Part shown: piece after piece, positions 6,166 through 16,300 of the stretch | How positions within the stretch are numbered: position 1 is the stretch's first letter | Layout of the letters: the number at the start of each line of letters is the position of its first letter | Source: a virus | DNA: 30,424 nt | Strand: one strand, 5' to 3' | IMG/VR virus record: IMGVR_UViG_3300021090_000083 | Coordinates: 1 to 30,424 of that record | Program-made: the position numbers and the translations under genes | The notes under the pieces: model-generated | Database searches by the model: none | What the model saw: only the letters and a program-made list of their open reading frames with translations | Told to the model about the DNA's origin: nothing

Positions 6166-7005
6166 ATGGCTTTTAATATTAATTACATGGGGCGTGTGAG
6201 TTCAGGCGCAAACAATGACGTGCAAAAGGTATGGATTTACAACGGGACTGCAACAGGTTCCAATGAAGCCATTGCAACCATTGCAGCAAGTGGCTACTTC
6301 AATGCGTTCATGGTCAATATCACCCTAGGATTTGGGCCACTTAGCGTTAATGATTTAATCCTCATTAATGGTAATGATGCAAACTCATTTTATACAGTGA
6401 CTGCGATTACTACTAACGTGACAGTCAATGCCTTTGCAGCGGCTGGCGTTGTCGGTACTGCCAACATTGACGCCCTTGCTGTGACAACGGCTAAGATAGA
6501 TAACTTGGCGGTGACTGCGGCTAAGCTTGCAGCGGATGCCGTGACAACGGCTAAGATTCTTGATGGTAATGTGACGAGTGCGAAGCTTGCAGATACGTTG
6601 TTGCACTATGTCGCAGTACCCATTACAGCCGCTGAGTTCAATGGCATGTATGCAGCGCCTAAAATCTTGGTGGCAGCGCCTGGTGCTAACAAGTTACTGG
6701 TGTTAGACAAGGTGCAATTAGCAATGACTTTCGTAGCAGCGGCTTATGCAGCCGGTGGCGTGGCCGCCGTACAGTATGATGTGACAGCCAATGGTGCAGG
6801 CGTTATTGCGTCTACGACTTTATCCGCAGCAACGTTTCAAGCCGCAGCATCAACCGCTTGGAATTTTAATGCAGGAGTTGTTGCTGAAACCTTTACGACT
6901 TGCGTGAACAAGAGCCTGGCGTTAAGTAATATAACAGGTGCATTCACCACAGGTGATGGCACAATGGTCGCACACGTATGGTATAAAATAATACCTACTG
7001 TATAA
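6166..7005 (+). CDS. Capsid-adjacent fibre-like or decoration protein
   Basis: A 279-residue protein that is mostly beta-prone and rich in Ala, Thr, Val and Asn, with almost no charged residues outside the middle. Residues about 105-144 hold four AVTTAKI-type repeats, a trimeric fibre signature found in many phage fibres. The N-terminal domain (1-100) and C-terminal domain (150-279) look like beta-sandwiches. It follows the capsid gene by 28 bases with GGAGAAA as ribosome site. A head fibre or decoration protein is most likely given the position; a tail component is the alternative. A terminator-like hairpin follows. Confidence 0.65.
   Translation: MAFNINYMGRVSSGANNDVQKVWIYNGTATGSNEAIATIAASGYFNAFMVNITLGFGPLSVNDLILINGNDANSFYTVTAITTNVTVNAFAAAGVVGTANIDALAVTTAKIDNLAVTAAKLAADAVTTAKILDGNVTSAKLADTLLHYVAVPITAAEFNGMYAAPKILVAAPGANKLLVLDKVQLAMTFVAAAYAAGGVAAVQYDVTANGAGVIASTTLSAATFQAAASTAWNFNAGVVAETFTTCVNKSLALSNITGAFTTGDGTMVAHVWYKIIPTV
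6478..6597 (+). repeat. Four tandem approximately 30-nt repeats encoding AVTTAKI-like units
   Basis: The stretch encodes AVTTAKIDNL, AVTAAKLAAD, AVTTAKILDGN and VTSAKLADTL. GTGACAACGGCTAAGAT occurs twice exactly. Such 10-residue repeats build trimeric stalks in phage fibres and can recombine to change stalk length. Confidence 0.75.
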
Positions 7006-7022
7006 CAATAGTCCTTTAAATC

Positions 7023-7044
7023 AACGGGGAGCAATCCCCGTTTT
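7023..7044 (+). terminator. Intrinsic terminator or attenuator
   Basis: AACGGGGA (7023-7030) and TCCCCGTT (7035-7042) form an 8-bp GC-rich stem with a GCAA tetraloop, ending in TTTT (7041-7044). The U-run is short, so partial read-through is expected. It would let more capsid and fibre-like mRNA be made than tail mRNA. Confidence 0.65.
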
Positions 7045-7058
7045 GCAGTGAGGATACA

Positions 7059-7670
7059 ATGACCGAACCGACCTCAGCACCCACAACCGATATTGAAATT
7101 ATCTCTGCTGCCATTACGATGGTCGGCAAACAACAAACAACGAATACGATTGATGGCGGTGGCGCACTCGCTACAGCCGCCTCTGAACTCTACAGCGTTT
7201 TAGTCACTGCTGAACTTGGCTCTAACCGCTGGCGCTTTGCTCAAACGTTCCAACAAATCAGTATTTTAACTACATTAAACCCAAGCTTTTCAGGCTGGCT
7301 TTATGAGTGTGAACTGCCAGCCGATCTCATTATGCTGCAAGCAGTCTACCCTAATCAAAATTACACACTTATGGGCAATCGACTTTTAACCCAAAGCCAA
7401 CAGCGGTTAACGGTGGTATATAGCCACACTGTGCCAGTCTCTAATTGGCCACCCGCTTTTGCCATGTACATTGTTTATCACCTGGCTTCAATGCTTGGAA
7501 TATCAGTCACTAATTCAGATAGAATGCTTGCACGTATTGCTCAAGGTCTTGCTACATGGGAATCAAGAGCACTCTTTGCCGATGGGCAAAGCTGTACTAC
7601 GCTGCCCTTTAGACACAACCCTTACGTGGATGTACGTTACCGGAATCGCAGCAGAGGGTGGGGACAATGA
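7059..7670 (+). CDS. Tail adaptor (tail tubular protein A, gp11-like)
   Basis: A 203-residue protein, near the 196 of T7 gp11. Helices at the N-terminus (EIISAAITMVGKQ) are followed by the family pattern FSGWLYECELPADLIMLQAV, a beta-rich centre (MGNRLLTQSQQRLTVVYSH) and helices WPPAFAMYIVYHLASMLG. It forms the dodecameric ring between portal and nozzle. GAGGA lies 5-6 bases before the ATG. The stop overlaps the next gene through ATGA. Confidence 0.87.
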   Translation: MTEPTSAPTTDIEIISAAITMVGKQQTTNTIDGGGALATAASELYSVLVTAELGSNRWRFAQTFQQISILTTLNPSFSGWLYECELPADLIMLQAVYPNQNYTLMGNRLLTQSQQRLTVVYSHTVPVSNWPPAFAMYIVYHLASMLGISVTNSDRMLARIAQGLATWESRALFADGQSCTTLPFRHNPYVDVRYRNRSRGWGQ

Positions 7671-10120
7671 CCTTACGAACTATCAGTAATACCTTTACCC
7701 GAGGTGAACTAGATCCCACTTTATTTGCTAGAGACGATTTAGATATCTATGACAAGGGCGCTCGCAAACTTCGAAACATGATAGGGCTATGGACAGGGGC
7801 GGCACAGTTAGCACCTGGCTCTGTCTATGTGGATGTCATTGTTGATAGGGAAAACGGCAATGCATTAATTCAAGACCCTCTTATGATTAAAGGGTTTGAT
7901 TTCACCTTTGATGCGGATGCTGAAATCACCTATACCATTATCATGCGAAAGTCTGGCACGAATATTGCTTTTGATATTTATTTTCAAGACGTGCGAGTAG
8001 CCACAGTAACGACTGTTGTTTATCTTGCCACACAAATACAAAGCATTCATGTAGCCGCGTCAAGTGATAGGGTATTAATCCTGCAAGAAAATACCGTGAG
8101 TCAACAACTAAGACGGGGCGCAAGCCATGCCTCTTGGTCATTAGCAATCTTTGTGCCAAGAGTGTTTCCGACCTTTGATTTTTCAGTGCTTGGTCTTGCT
8201 ACGGACTACTCTACGTTTACCTTACTTTATCGGCCTTTAACGGCAACGATAACGATTACTTCCTCAAGCCCCGTGTTCACAGCAAACCATACCGGAGGCT
8301 TGTATCGTTGCCTAGGGGGAACCGCACGAATCACAGGCGTTGTAAGTACTACGGTTGTTAATGCGGGAGTTATTGATCCCTTTACTATTCTGGTTAATCC
8401 AGGAAGCCTATCAAGCTTGGCTGAGAAGCTTTGGAATAATGACGTGACAACGCTGCCTGTGAGTGCAGACAGGGGCTGGCCATCACGGGGCTCATTTTAC
8501 TTAAACCGTTTAATCTTAGGCCGAACACTGCAAGTGAAGAACGTAGCGAATCTGTCAACGGCTGGTGTTTATGATAACTTTGATGATTCGGATTTAGACG
8601 GTACTGTGGCTTTTAGCGTGACCTTTAATGGTAAAGGTGAGCAGTCTATCCAGGCCATCATTGCCGATGACTCTATTTTGTTTACGACAACGAACAAACT
8701 TTTTGCGCAAAGCCCCTTAGTAGAAACACCCATTACGATTAATAACGTCTACTTTGCGCCGCAATCACAAAGCCCAGCCTGTGATATTGAGGCCGTTTCA
8801 ATTGACAACCAAACTCTCTTTGTTTCAGCGGATAGAACAAAAGTCAATCAGACGATGTACTCAACGGCCGATGGCAAATACATGGCTTATCCTGCTACCA
8901 TGCTTTCAAACAACTTAGTTGATTTTGTGACTTCAAATGCAACCTGGGAGCCATCAGGCGTTGCAACCAGGCTCTATTTAGCAAGCCAAGAAAACGGAAC
9001 GATGCTGCTTTACTCGACCTTGCAAAATCAAAACGTGGCAGCCTGGAGCTTACGAACCACTACGGGTAAGTTTAGGCAAGCCATTGGAGACGGGCGGCAA
9101 TCCCATGTTGTCGTTGAGCGCGAGGTGACTATCGGCGCACTCTTTGAACAGACCCTGGACTACGTATTCTTAAGCGACCCTACGTTTAAAGCGCGTTATA
9201 ATGTAACCGAATTCTTTGCAAGCACCCCTGCAACCTCTACGATTGCAGTGTTTGAGAGCGTGAACGATTACATTCTCATCGGCAATCAAGCCCCCTTTAC
9301 CGCAATGGATTTTGTGTTTAATACGGTGGCCTCTAGTGATTGCGAGCTTCAATTTGAATACTTAGATGGCAATGGGTTCTGGGATGTGTTCACGCCAATT
9401 GATAACACCGATGGCTTTACTCAGAACGGGACGATTACGTTTACCTTTGCAGAGGTTCTAAACTGGGCACCTTATCAAGTGAACACCATTGAAAACACCT
9501 ACTGGATTCGGATTAAACGACAAGCTGAAACAGTGGCGACTATTCCTATTGTTGGTCAGGTTAAAATCAATACAGGTGCTCGCATTTACCTTGAGCGCCA
9601 ATCCTTTGACGAATACATGGATTCCGTTATCACAAAGACCTCAGATAGCAACGGGGATGTGACAGGACTTACCCACCTTGCAGGACAGCAAGTCTTTGCG
9701 ATAACCAATGGCGCAACGATAGGCTCCTCATTCGTGGATGCAAGCGGCAATACCCGAATTAAAAATGCCGATGCGGTGGCTAAAATTGGAATGCAATACA
9801 AGCCAGAGCTTGTACCAATGCCCTTGTATGCGCCAACACAAGAAGGAGATAGCCTCTATGCTGAAAAATACGTGCAAGATTTGTACATTGATTTCGTGGA
9901 TTCGCTTTATCTTCAAGCAGGATTTAGACCACAACTTACCGACATACCTAACATGCCGCTTGGAGACTACACGCTCGGCCAATCCGTGCCCCCACAAACA
10001 GGAATCTATCGAATTTGTCCACGGGGAAGCTGGGAGCCACGGCAAGAATACGTTATCACTCAATCACAGCCTGGGCCAATGACCATTATTGGTATTGGCT
10101 ATAACGTGGAGGTTCCTTAG
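7667..10120 (+). CDS. Tail nozzle (tail tubular protein B, gp12-like)
   Basis: An 817-residue protein (T7 gp12 is 794). It opens with the hallmark of podoviral nozzles: FTRGELDPTLFARDDLDIYD, then KGARKLRNMIGLWTGAAQLA, then PGS. The rest is beta-rich, as expected for the beta-propeller and nozzle domains. I chose ATG at 7667, which overlaps the preceding stop (ATGA) and has AGAGGGTGGGG upstream. A GTG at 7658 would add three residues but lacks a ribosome site. The hexameric nozzle closes the tail channel and carries the fibres. Confidence 0.88.
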   Translation: MTLRTISNTFTRGELDPTLFARDDLDIYDKGARKLRNMIGLWTGAAQLAPGSVYVDVIVDRENGNALIQDPLMIKGFDFTFDADAEITYTIIMRKSGTNIAFDIYFQDVRVATVTTVVYLATQIQSIHVAASSDRVLILQENTVSQQLRRGASHASWSLAIFVPRVFPTFDFSVLGLATDYSTFTLLYRPLTATITITSSSPVFTANHTGGLYRCLGGTARITGVVSTTVVNAGVIDPFTILVNPGSLSSLAEKLWNNDVTTLPVSADRGWPSRGSFYLNRLILGRTLQVKNVANLSTAGVYDNFDDSDLDGTVAFSVTFNGKGEQSIQAIIADDSILFTTTNKLFAQSPLVETPITINNVYFAPQSQSPACDIEAVSIDNQTLFVSADRTKVNQTMYSTADGKYMAYPATMLSNNLVDFVTSNATWEPSGVATRLYLASQENGTMLLYSTLQNQNVAAWSLRTTTGKFRQAIGDGRQSHVVVEREVTIGALFEQTLDYVFLSDPTFKARYNVTEFFASTPATSTIAVFESVNDYILIGNQAPFTAMDFVFNTVASSDCELQFEYLDGNGFWDVFTPIDNTDGFTQNGTITFTFAEVLNWAPYQVNTIENTYWIRIKRQAETVATIPIVGQVKINTGARIYLERQSFDEYMDSVITKTSDSNGDVTGLTHLAGQQVFAITNGATIGSSFVDASGNTRIKNADAVAKIGMQYKPELVPMPLYAPTQEGDSLYAEKYVQDLYIDFVDSLYLQAGFRPQLTDIPNMPLGDYTLGQSVPPQTGIYRICPRGSWEPRQEYVITQSQPGPMTIIGIGYNVEVP

Positions 10121-10624
10121 ATGTCTGATGCAAAAGGACAAGCGGCAGGGGTGGCTATTGGGGCGGCTGTTGGCGCATTACTTGGTCCCGGCGGTGCATT
10201 AGCTGGGGCTGCTATCGGCTCAAGTGCGGGTAGTCTTTTTGATGCAACCTCAAACATCAAGACCCAAAAGACCCTTGATACGGCCGCTTTAAAATTAAAC
10301 CAAGCCCAAGCCCATGCGAAGGCGTCTGAACAAGGGGCAGTGCATGCGGCTAATTTTCGTCAAGCACTGGCAAGCCAGGTTGCTTTAACGTCAATGCGAG
10401 GCGGCTCTGGTTCGCTCTCCACGCAATTTGGCAATCAAGCTTATCGGACATTCTTAGAAGACCAGCAAACCATTGAAGCGGGAATTAAAACGGCTGATGT
10501 GCAAACCCAATTGGGACAAGCCGACATTACAGCACGCTCTCAAGCCGCCCAAACGATGGCCATTGGAAAGGCAGCAGCCTCTGCCTTTGAAGGGGTTAAC
10601 CTCAATGCCCCGAGGAGAAAGTAA
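10121..10624 (+). CDS. Internal virion/ejection protein, gp14-like
   Basis: A 167-residue protein starting directly after the nozzle stop. Residues about 7-40 form a glycine-zipper membrane segment (GVAIGAAVGALLGPGGALAG). After it come Ala/Gln-rich amphipathic helices. In T7, gp14 (196 residues) is ejected first and forms the outer-membrane pore. The membrane segment, length and position upstream of two large proteins match. The stop overlaps the next ATG by one base. Confidence 0.82.
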   Translation: MSDAKGQAAGVAIGAAVGALLGPGGALAGAAIGSSAGSLFDATSNIKTQKTLDTAALKLNQAQAHAKASEQGAVHAANFRQALASQVALTSMRGGSGSLSTQFGNQAYRTFLEDQQTIEAGIKTADVQTQLGQADITARSQAAQTMAIGKAAASAFEGVNLNAPRRK

Positions 10625-13302
10625 TGGCCGTTAATCAATCGCCCCTATCAAGAACAATGCTGCTACCCGATTCAAAGGTCACTACAGGCCAGGGATTTTC
10701 TCAGCTTGCAACGTCTGCCAGTGCAGTAGGTCAACTCCTCACTGAACGCATTAATGAAGTGGCTATCGGTCAAGCAGCACTTCAAGGACAGGCGGATGTA
10801 CAAAACGAAGCGCAGCCCGATACCTTAGCACTACCCTTTACTAAAGCCACAAAAGCCTATAACGATGCCGTATCCGATACCGAGTCAAGGCGCATGCTTA
10901 CCTCGGCTCAACTACTCATTGAAGAGTCGCTAGCTAACGGCACAAACCCCGCTACGTTTAATCGGGGAACGCCCGCTAAGTTTCATTCTGAACTCGAAGG
11001 CATTAAGTCTGGCATTCTTCAGCACGCACGCGATGAGAATCGAGAGCACATTCGAGAACAACTCGATAAGATGAACGCTCAAGCCTCCATAGCGATGCTT
11101 AAACATTCCATTAGTTTTGATAATCAACAAACCAAATCCGATTTTAAAAACGATATTACAGGGCTTTTAGAGGCCAGGCGAAATGCGGCCGTAGCAGGAG
11201 ATGCCGAGAAGCTTGCTGGCATAGATGAAGCGCTTAATAAATCCTTAAACGATTACTCCACAATGAACGCCGAGATTGCGCGTGCATCCCCTTATTATCG
11301 TGAAGAGATTGAAAAGAACAAGGCTGTTGATACGGTCTTAAGCGACTACAGCCAAGCGCTCCATGAGAAAAGAACACCTAATTTTTTATCCGATTTAGCC
11401 GAGAACAAACAAAAGCTGCCCTTTAATGTATGGCAAGAATCAGTCAAAGCCGTGGTTGCTTTAGACCAAACCGAGAAGCGCTTAAAAAACGACATCAATG
11501 CCGAGCAAGTAGCCCAAGTTAATCTAGGCATAACCAACGGTAACATTCAAAATGCTGGCGATATTGTTAATTTCCAAGAGCTTACTGTGCCGCAGAAATT
11601 AACGGCAATGAATACCCTTGAAACGAAACAAACGAAACAATTTAAAGACAATGCGGTTTTAATCACGGCTCAGCAAAATATTTTATCAGGTCGTCCCGCT
11701 TGGAATACCCCAGACACCCGAAATAAAATGTTTCAAACCCAGATTCAAAATATGGAGCAGCAAACCGGACAGGTCGCCACCCTTGTGGACATGGAGCAAA
11801 GTATTTTGGGTCTTAATAATTATCCGGCCAGTGGTTTAGCGCAAACCGCTATAGGCACTAATGTACCTGCCTTTGATGCAACGATTAGTCAAAAGCTAAC
11901 GGGTGGTGATGTGGCGTCAACAGCACAAGCAGCCATGATATTCAATGACATGACGACTATTAAAGGCATGCCAGGCAGTATAAATATCAACGGCGATGCG
12001 CTTGCAGTAGCAACTCTATTCAACGAATTAAACAATGGCGGAACAACGCCAGAACAAGCCGCAGAGCAGGCCATTAACACTGTGATTCATGCAAGCGAGC
12101 CTCAGGTGGCAGGGCGCATTGATACCTTTCACAAAACCCTTGAAAAGGTCAATCCGCAAACGGGTAAAAATCCTTTGCAATCTAAATTTAAAGAGACGTT
12201 TGGCGCAGACCCTCAAGGCTTTGGTTCACAAGAAGCCTTCAAAGTATTCTCCGATACTTATCGTGCTAATTATATTTCTTCTAATTCGGAAGAGGCTGCC
12301 TTCAAGGCCACGAAGTATGCCATGGATGCGTGGGGAACCTCTAAGTATTTTGATAAAGGATTTGTGGGTCAGCCAACGCCTGAGAAGGATGTTCCTATCG
12401 CTAAAGTGGGTAACGCCTTTGGTAATCAATTAGTCTCAAATGTGCAAGGTTTTATTAATCGAACCAATGCCGCACGTGCTGCACACCCCGATTTAAATAT
12501 ACCTGTCGTTGAGTGGGTGCGTCCTGCGCAAACGATAACGGGTGACGAATCACAACAAGACAAAGTATTTAAAAAGATGACCATTGGCGATAAACCCAGG
12601 ATTAAAATTAATGGACATGAAACTGATGTGGTGCTTATTCCGAGTGCAACGTCTAGCCTTGATAATCGTGTTAACTATTTGCTTGGCGTATACGACCAAT
12701 TTAATAATCTTAACCCGCTTAAAGATATTACCAATGGCGTGGATCAAGTGGCACGCTTCTCGCCGAAAGAGCTTAGTCTCTGGTCACCTAGCGTTGCACA
12801 ATCACAAGACAATAAAGCGCTACAGAAGGAAGCTCGCGCTAAGGCGGCGGCTCAATTAAAAGGGGAGGTAATGTCGCTTGCCGCACAGTCGCCGACTGAG
12901 ATTGCAGAGCGATTTAATCAAATCTTAGGGTCAATAGGCGCTGAGCGTGGGGCTTCGGCTACTCGAAGTGAGATAACCGATGCGGATAATGTGGGAATTG
13001 CTCCAGACACTGGCCAGGTTATTTCGGGAAATATTGATTTAAATACCAGGCCGCGAGTAAAAAATCCTGATGGCAAGATAAGTACTGTACGTACTATTGG
13101 TATTCAAGCAGACGGACTTGAGTTTGTTATTCCAACCGTGAGTGATGAGGGTGCACTCTTATCCAATAAAGAAGCTGTGGCTTTATTTAAAAAAAACAAG
13201 AAACATCTAGGCGCATTTAAAACCAAAGAACAAGCCACAGCCTTTGCCGAACAACTGCATGAAAGCGAAGCCGCTAAACTATTGCAGGAGTCAGCCGAAT
13301 GA
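10624..13302 (+). CDS. Internal virion/ejection protein, gp15-like
   Basis: An 892-residue, mostly helical, Ala/Gln/Asn-rich protein (T7 gp15 is 747), in the position of the second ejection protein. The extra length is partly a separate C-terminal module from about residue 790: DLNTRPRVKNPDGKISTVRT, IPTVSDEGALLSNKEAVALF and KKHLGAFKTKEQATAFAEQL. This module recurs at the ends of structural and lysis-associated proteins in many unrelated phages. Its function is not known to me. In T7 gp15 forms part of the periplasmic DNA-ejection tube with gp16. Coupled to both neighbours (1-base and 4-base overlaps). Confidence 0.8.
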   Translation: MAVNQSPLSRTMLLPDSKVTTGQGFSQLATSASAVGQLLTERINEVAIGQAALQGQADVQNEAQPDTLALPFTKATKAYNDAVSDTESRRMLTSAQLLIEESLANGTNPATFNRGTPAKFHSELEGIKSGILQHARDENREHIREQLDKMNAQASIAMLKHSISFDNQQTKSDFKNDITGLLEARRNAAVAGDAEKLAGIDEALNKSLNDYSTMNAEIARASPYYREEIEKNKAVDTVLSDYSQALHEKRTPNFLSDLAENKQKLPFNVWQESVKAVVALDQTEKRLKNDINAEQVAQVNLGITNGNIQNAGDIVNFQELTVPQKLTAMNTLETKQTKQFKDNAVLITAQQNILSGRPAWNTPDTRNKMFQTQIQNMEQQTGQVATLVDMEQSILGLNNYPASGLAQTAIGTNVPAFDATISQKLTGGDVASTAQAAMIFNDMTTIKGMPGSININGDALAVATLFNELNNGGTTPEQAAEQAINTVIHASEPQVAGRIDTFHKTLEKVNPQTGKNPLQSKFKETFGADPQGFGSQEAFKVFSDTYRANYISSNSEEAAFKATKYAMDAWGTSKYFDKGFVGQPTPEKDVPIAKVGNAFGNQLVSNVQGFINRTNAARAAHPDLNIPVVEWVRPAQTITGDESQQDKVFKKMTIGDKPRIKINGHETDVVLIPSATSSLDNRVNYLLGVYDQFNNLNPLKDITNGVDQVARFSPKELSLWSPSVAQSQDNKALQKEARAKAAAQLKGEVMSLAAQSPTEIAERFNQILGSIGAERGASATRSEITDADNVGIAPDTGQVISGNIDLNTRPRVKNPDGKISTVRTIGIQADGLEFVIPTVSDEGALLSNKEAVALFKKNKKHLGAFKTKEQATAFAEQLHESEAAKLLQESAE

Positions 13303-16300
13303 TTGAGAAGCAAGAGCCGAAAGAGCCTAATTGGCTCAATGATTTTGCAAAGGAAAGCACGCCGGATGCCAGTAAGTTTGGCTATGTCCCGTTGCCAACC
13401 TTAGCTCATGACGAGCCAGAAGGCTCTGTTTATGCCGCTCACTTACGTCAACAAAATACAATTGGAAGCCTGTTAAATAGAAGCACTACCTACCAGCTTA
13501 ACGAAGACGTACAAAAAGATTACGACTTTAGTAATTACGTCAATCAAATACCCAAAGACTTAACCCAGTTTTCTGATAAATTCTTTGGTGCAACAACCGA
13601 CGAGGACTTCAAAAGCATTGAATCACAGCTTCGACAAGAGATAGCTGATAGGAGTTTATTAGCTGCTCACCCCTGGAAAGCCTTAGCCTATTCGCTTGAC
13701 CCCCTTGAGCCTACAAACTGGCTGCCTGGTGGTGTTATTTATAAGGATGCAAAGTTAGGGGCTGCCGTTGCGCGCTCCCTGATGGGTGCTAGCTTATCCG
13801 CCATAGCAAGTACTGCGACTCAAGAAGCCCTCCTGCATCAAAATCAATTAACGCGAACCATGCAAGAAAGTATGTTTAATACGATTGGTGCAGGGCTTTT
13901 GGGCGGTGTAATCGGTGGAGGAGTATCCGCTGTAGCTGGAAGACGTCTTGCTGGTTCAGTGCCAGGCATGCTTCATCCTGACGAGATAAAACGCCTTCAA
14001 TTCATTCAAAACGATATTAATGAAGCGATTAATCCCAGTGAAAATCTATCGGCTGCTAAAAATGCAATCATGGATGACTCAGGGATTGCGCGAATGCCTA
14101 AGTTTATAGCTGCAACCATGAAATTAACACCGATGAACCGCTTGCTTAACTCGCCTTTTAATACCGCAAAATGGTTTGGTGCAACGGCCTTTGAGCACAA
14201 CTATGAACTCGTTAAAAACTCTGATGGCATTAGCTCTGGGGTTTCTATTGAACGCTCTATTAAGATGGAAATGCGAGCGCTCGGTAAAAAGCAAATTGAC
14301 CACATGAATTACTTTTATGAAATGCACGGCGTGAGTGGAAAATACTTTAAAGCAACGCGTAAAAAGATGGGTGAGCTGGGTACTGATTCGCCTTTGAATA
14401 TAAACTTAGACCAGTTCAATAAGGCGGTTTATGAAACTGCACTAACGGGCACAGACCATGCTCTACCGCAAGTGAATAAAGCCGCCACGATGTGGCGCAA
14501 TGAATTTGATAGGCAGCAAAAGCAAGCGATTGACTTAGGGCTTTTACCGGAAGATGTACAAGTGCCTAATGCGCCTAATTACATCATGGTTATGTACAAC
14601 AAAAATAAAATCATTGAGGAGGGCGGGAAGGCTGCTCGAACACAGGGAAGCTTTGCTAGACACCTCTACGATCAGTTTGAGGCGTCGAATGAAACGACGA
14701 AACAATATCTTGAATCGCCCATGTATACCGCGGCTCAAGACCAGATTAAAACCTTTGGCGAGCGTCTAAGAACTATTTCGCCTGAACAAAAGACAATTAT
14801 TGATAGTCAGATTTTTGAACTCAATAAAAAGGTTAAAGAGCTTGAGGGGTTAAAATCTAAGAAGTCCAAAGACGACTTAGATAAGATTGATGCAGAGATT
14901 ATAGCAACGCAAGCGAAGGCCACTGAATTTAAAGCGCGTGCTGATACGCTTCAAAAAAAATACGAGACACAAATTGAAACGGAAATCAAATCACACGAAA
15001 ACGGAAAAACTATTTATGACAAACGAATTAAAATCTACAACAGCCGTGCTAATACCGTAGCTGCTCGCATTACCTCTCAAGAGAAATCGATTTCTGAATT
15101 AAAGGGGCGCATTGGCGAGATTAAAAGATCAACGCCTAAAAGATCTAGACTTGAGGCTGCGCTGAATGAAGCCAAGGCCACGCTGTCTGGATTAAAAGAC
15201 TATTCCGGTGCAGTTAAGAAGGCGCTTAAGAGCGCACAAGACCATATCAAAAGTCATGACCAACGCATTAAAGAATTAAATCGCATCAAAAAAGAACCCG
15301 AGCCATCGATTCCCTCTATTCATGCTGAAATTAAACGCCTTGATTTAGAAGCTAAACAATTAAATGATTCTAAGCGCCCAAGTCCTAAGGAAATTAAAGC
15401 ACATGAGAAGGCTATACAGGCGCTAGAGAAAGAGAAAAAAACTATTGATAAATCACGTGAGATTTCTAGCGAAGAGAAAGCTAACTTTAAAAAAGAAATT
15501 GAACGCCTTGAAAAAGAGATACTAGACAATGCGCCAGCGGGTGCAAAAACCTGGGAAGGGAAATTACACACTGTTATCAAGGGTGATGATGCAGAAGACA
15601 CAGTAAATCTTATCTGGACTCAAGTAGGGCAGACGATTGACCACATTCTTGGTGATGCAGATGGCCAGCTATTAAACCCTTTTTTGTCTAAACTGGGTGG
15701 CGAAACAAAACCCTTCAAAGCACGAAAGCTTATTATTGACCAGCTTCAAGCAAGCCCTTGGCATATTACCGATATTCAGAAAATTGCCGAGGCACACAAT
15801 AGGGCGATGGTTCCAGCAATCAAGCTTACGGCTTTTGCAAGACAACAAGGCTACAAAGATATTAACGAGATGGTGCTTGGCATTGGCGAGTCAATCCGAA
15901 AAGAATTTGATGCGCATGCTGAAGGTCTTACAGGTAAGAAAGCGCAAACGATTCGAGCACAATACGATAGTGCTATTGGTGATATGCAAGCTACGATTCA
16001 AATGCTGAAAGGCGTTTACGGTCAAGGCTTTAATGTGCTCAATAGCAAAGGCGCTCAATTTTTTAATAATATCTTGAACTGGAATTACACGCGAATGTTA
16101 GGACACATGACACTAGCGAGCTTGCCGGAGCTTGGTCTTGCCGTCATGCGAAATGGCCCTATAGAGGTCTTAGTTCATGGTATTGGCGAATCCTTCTCAA
16201 CCGTTAAAAAGATTTCTAAAAACGATTTGCAAGCCTTAGGCTATGGCATTGAAACGGAATTAGCGGGTCACATTAAATCCTACGTTGAGCACGACGGCTT

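Noticed and set aside
6478-6597. CRISPR-like repeat array
   Set aside because: The repeats are contiguous and in frame and encode a fibre motif; there are no spacers or cas genes.
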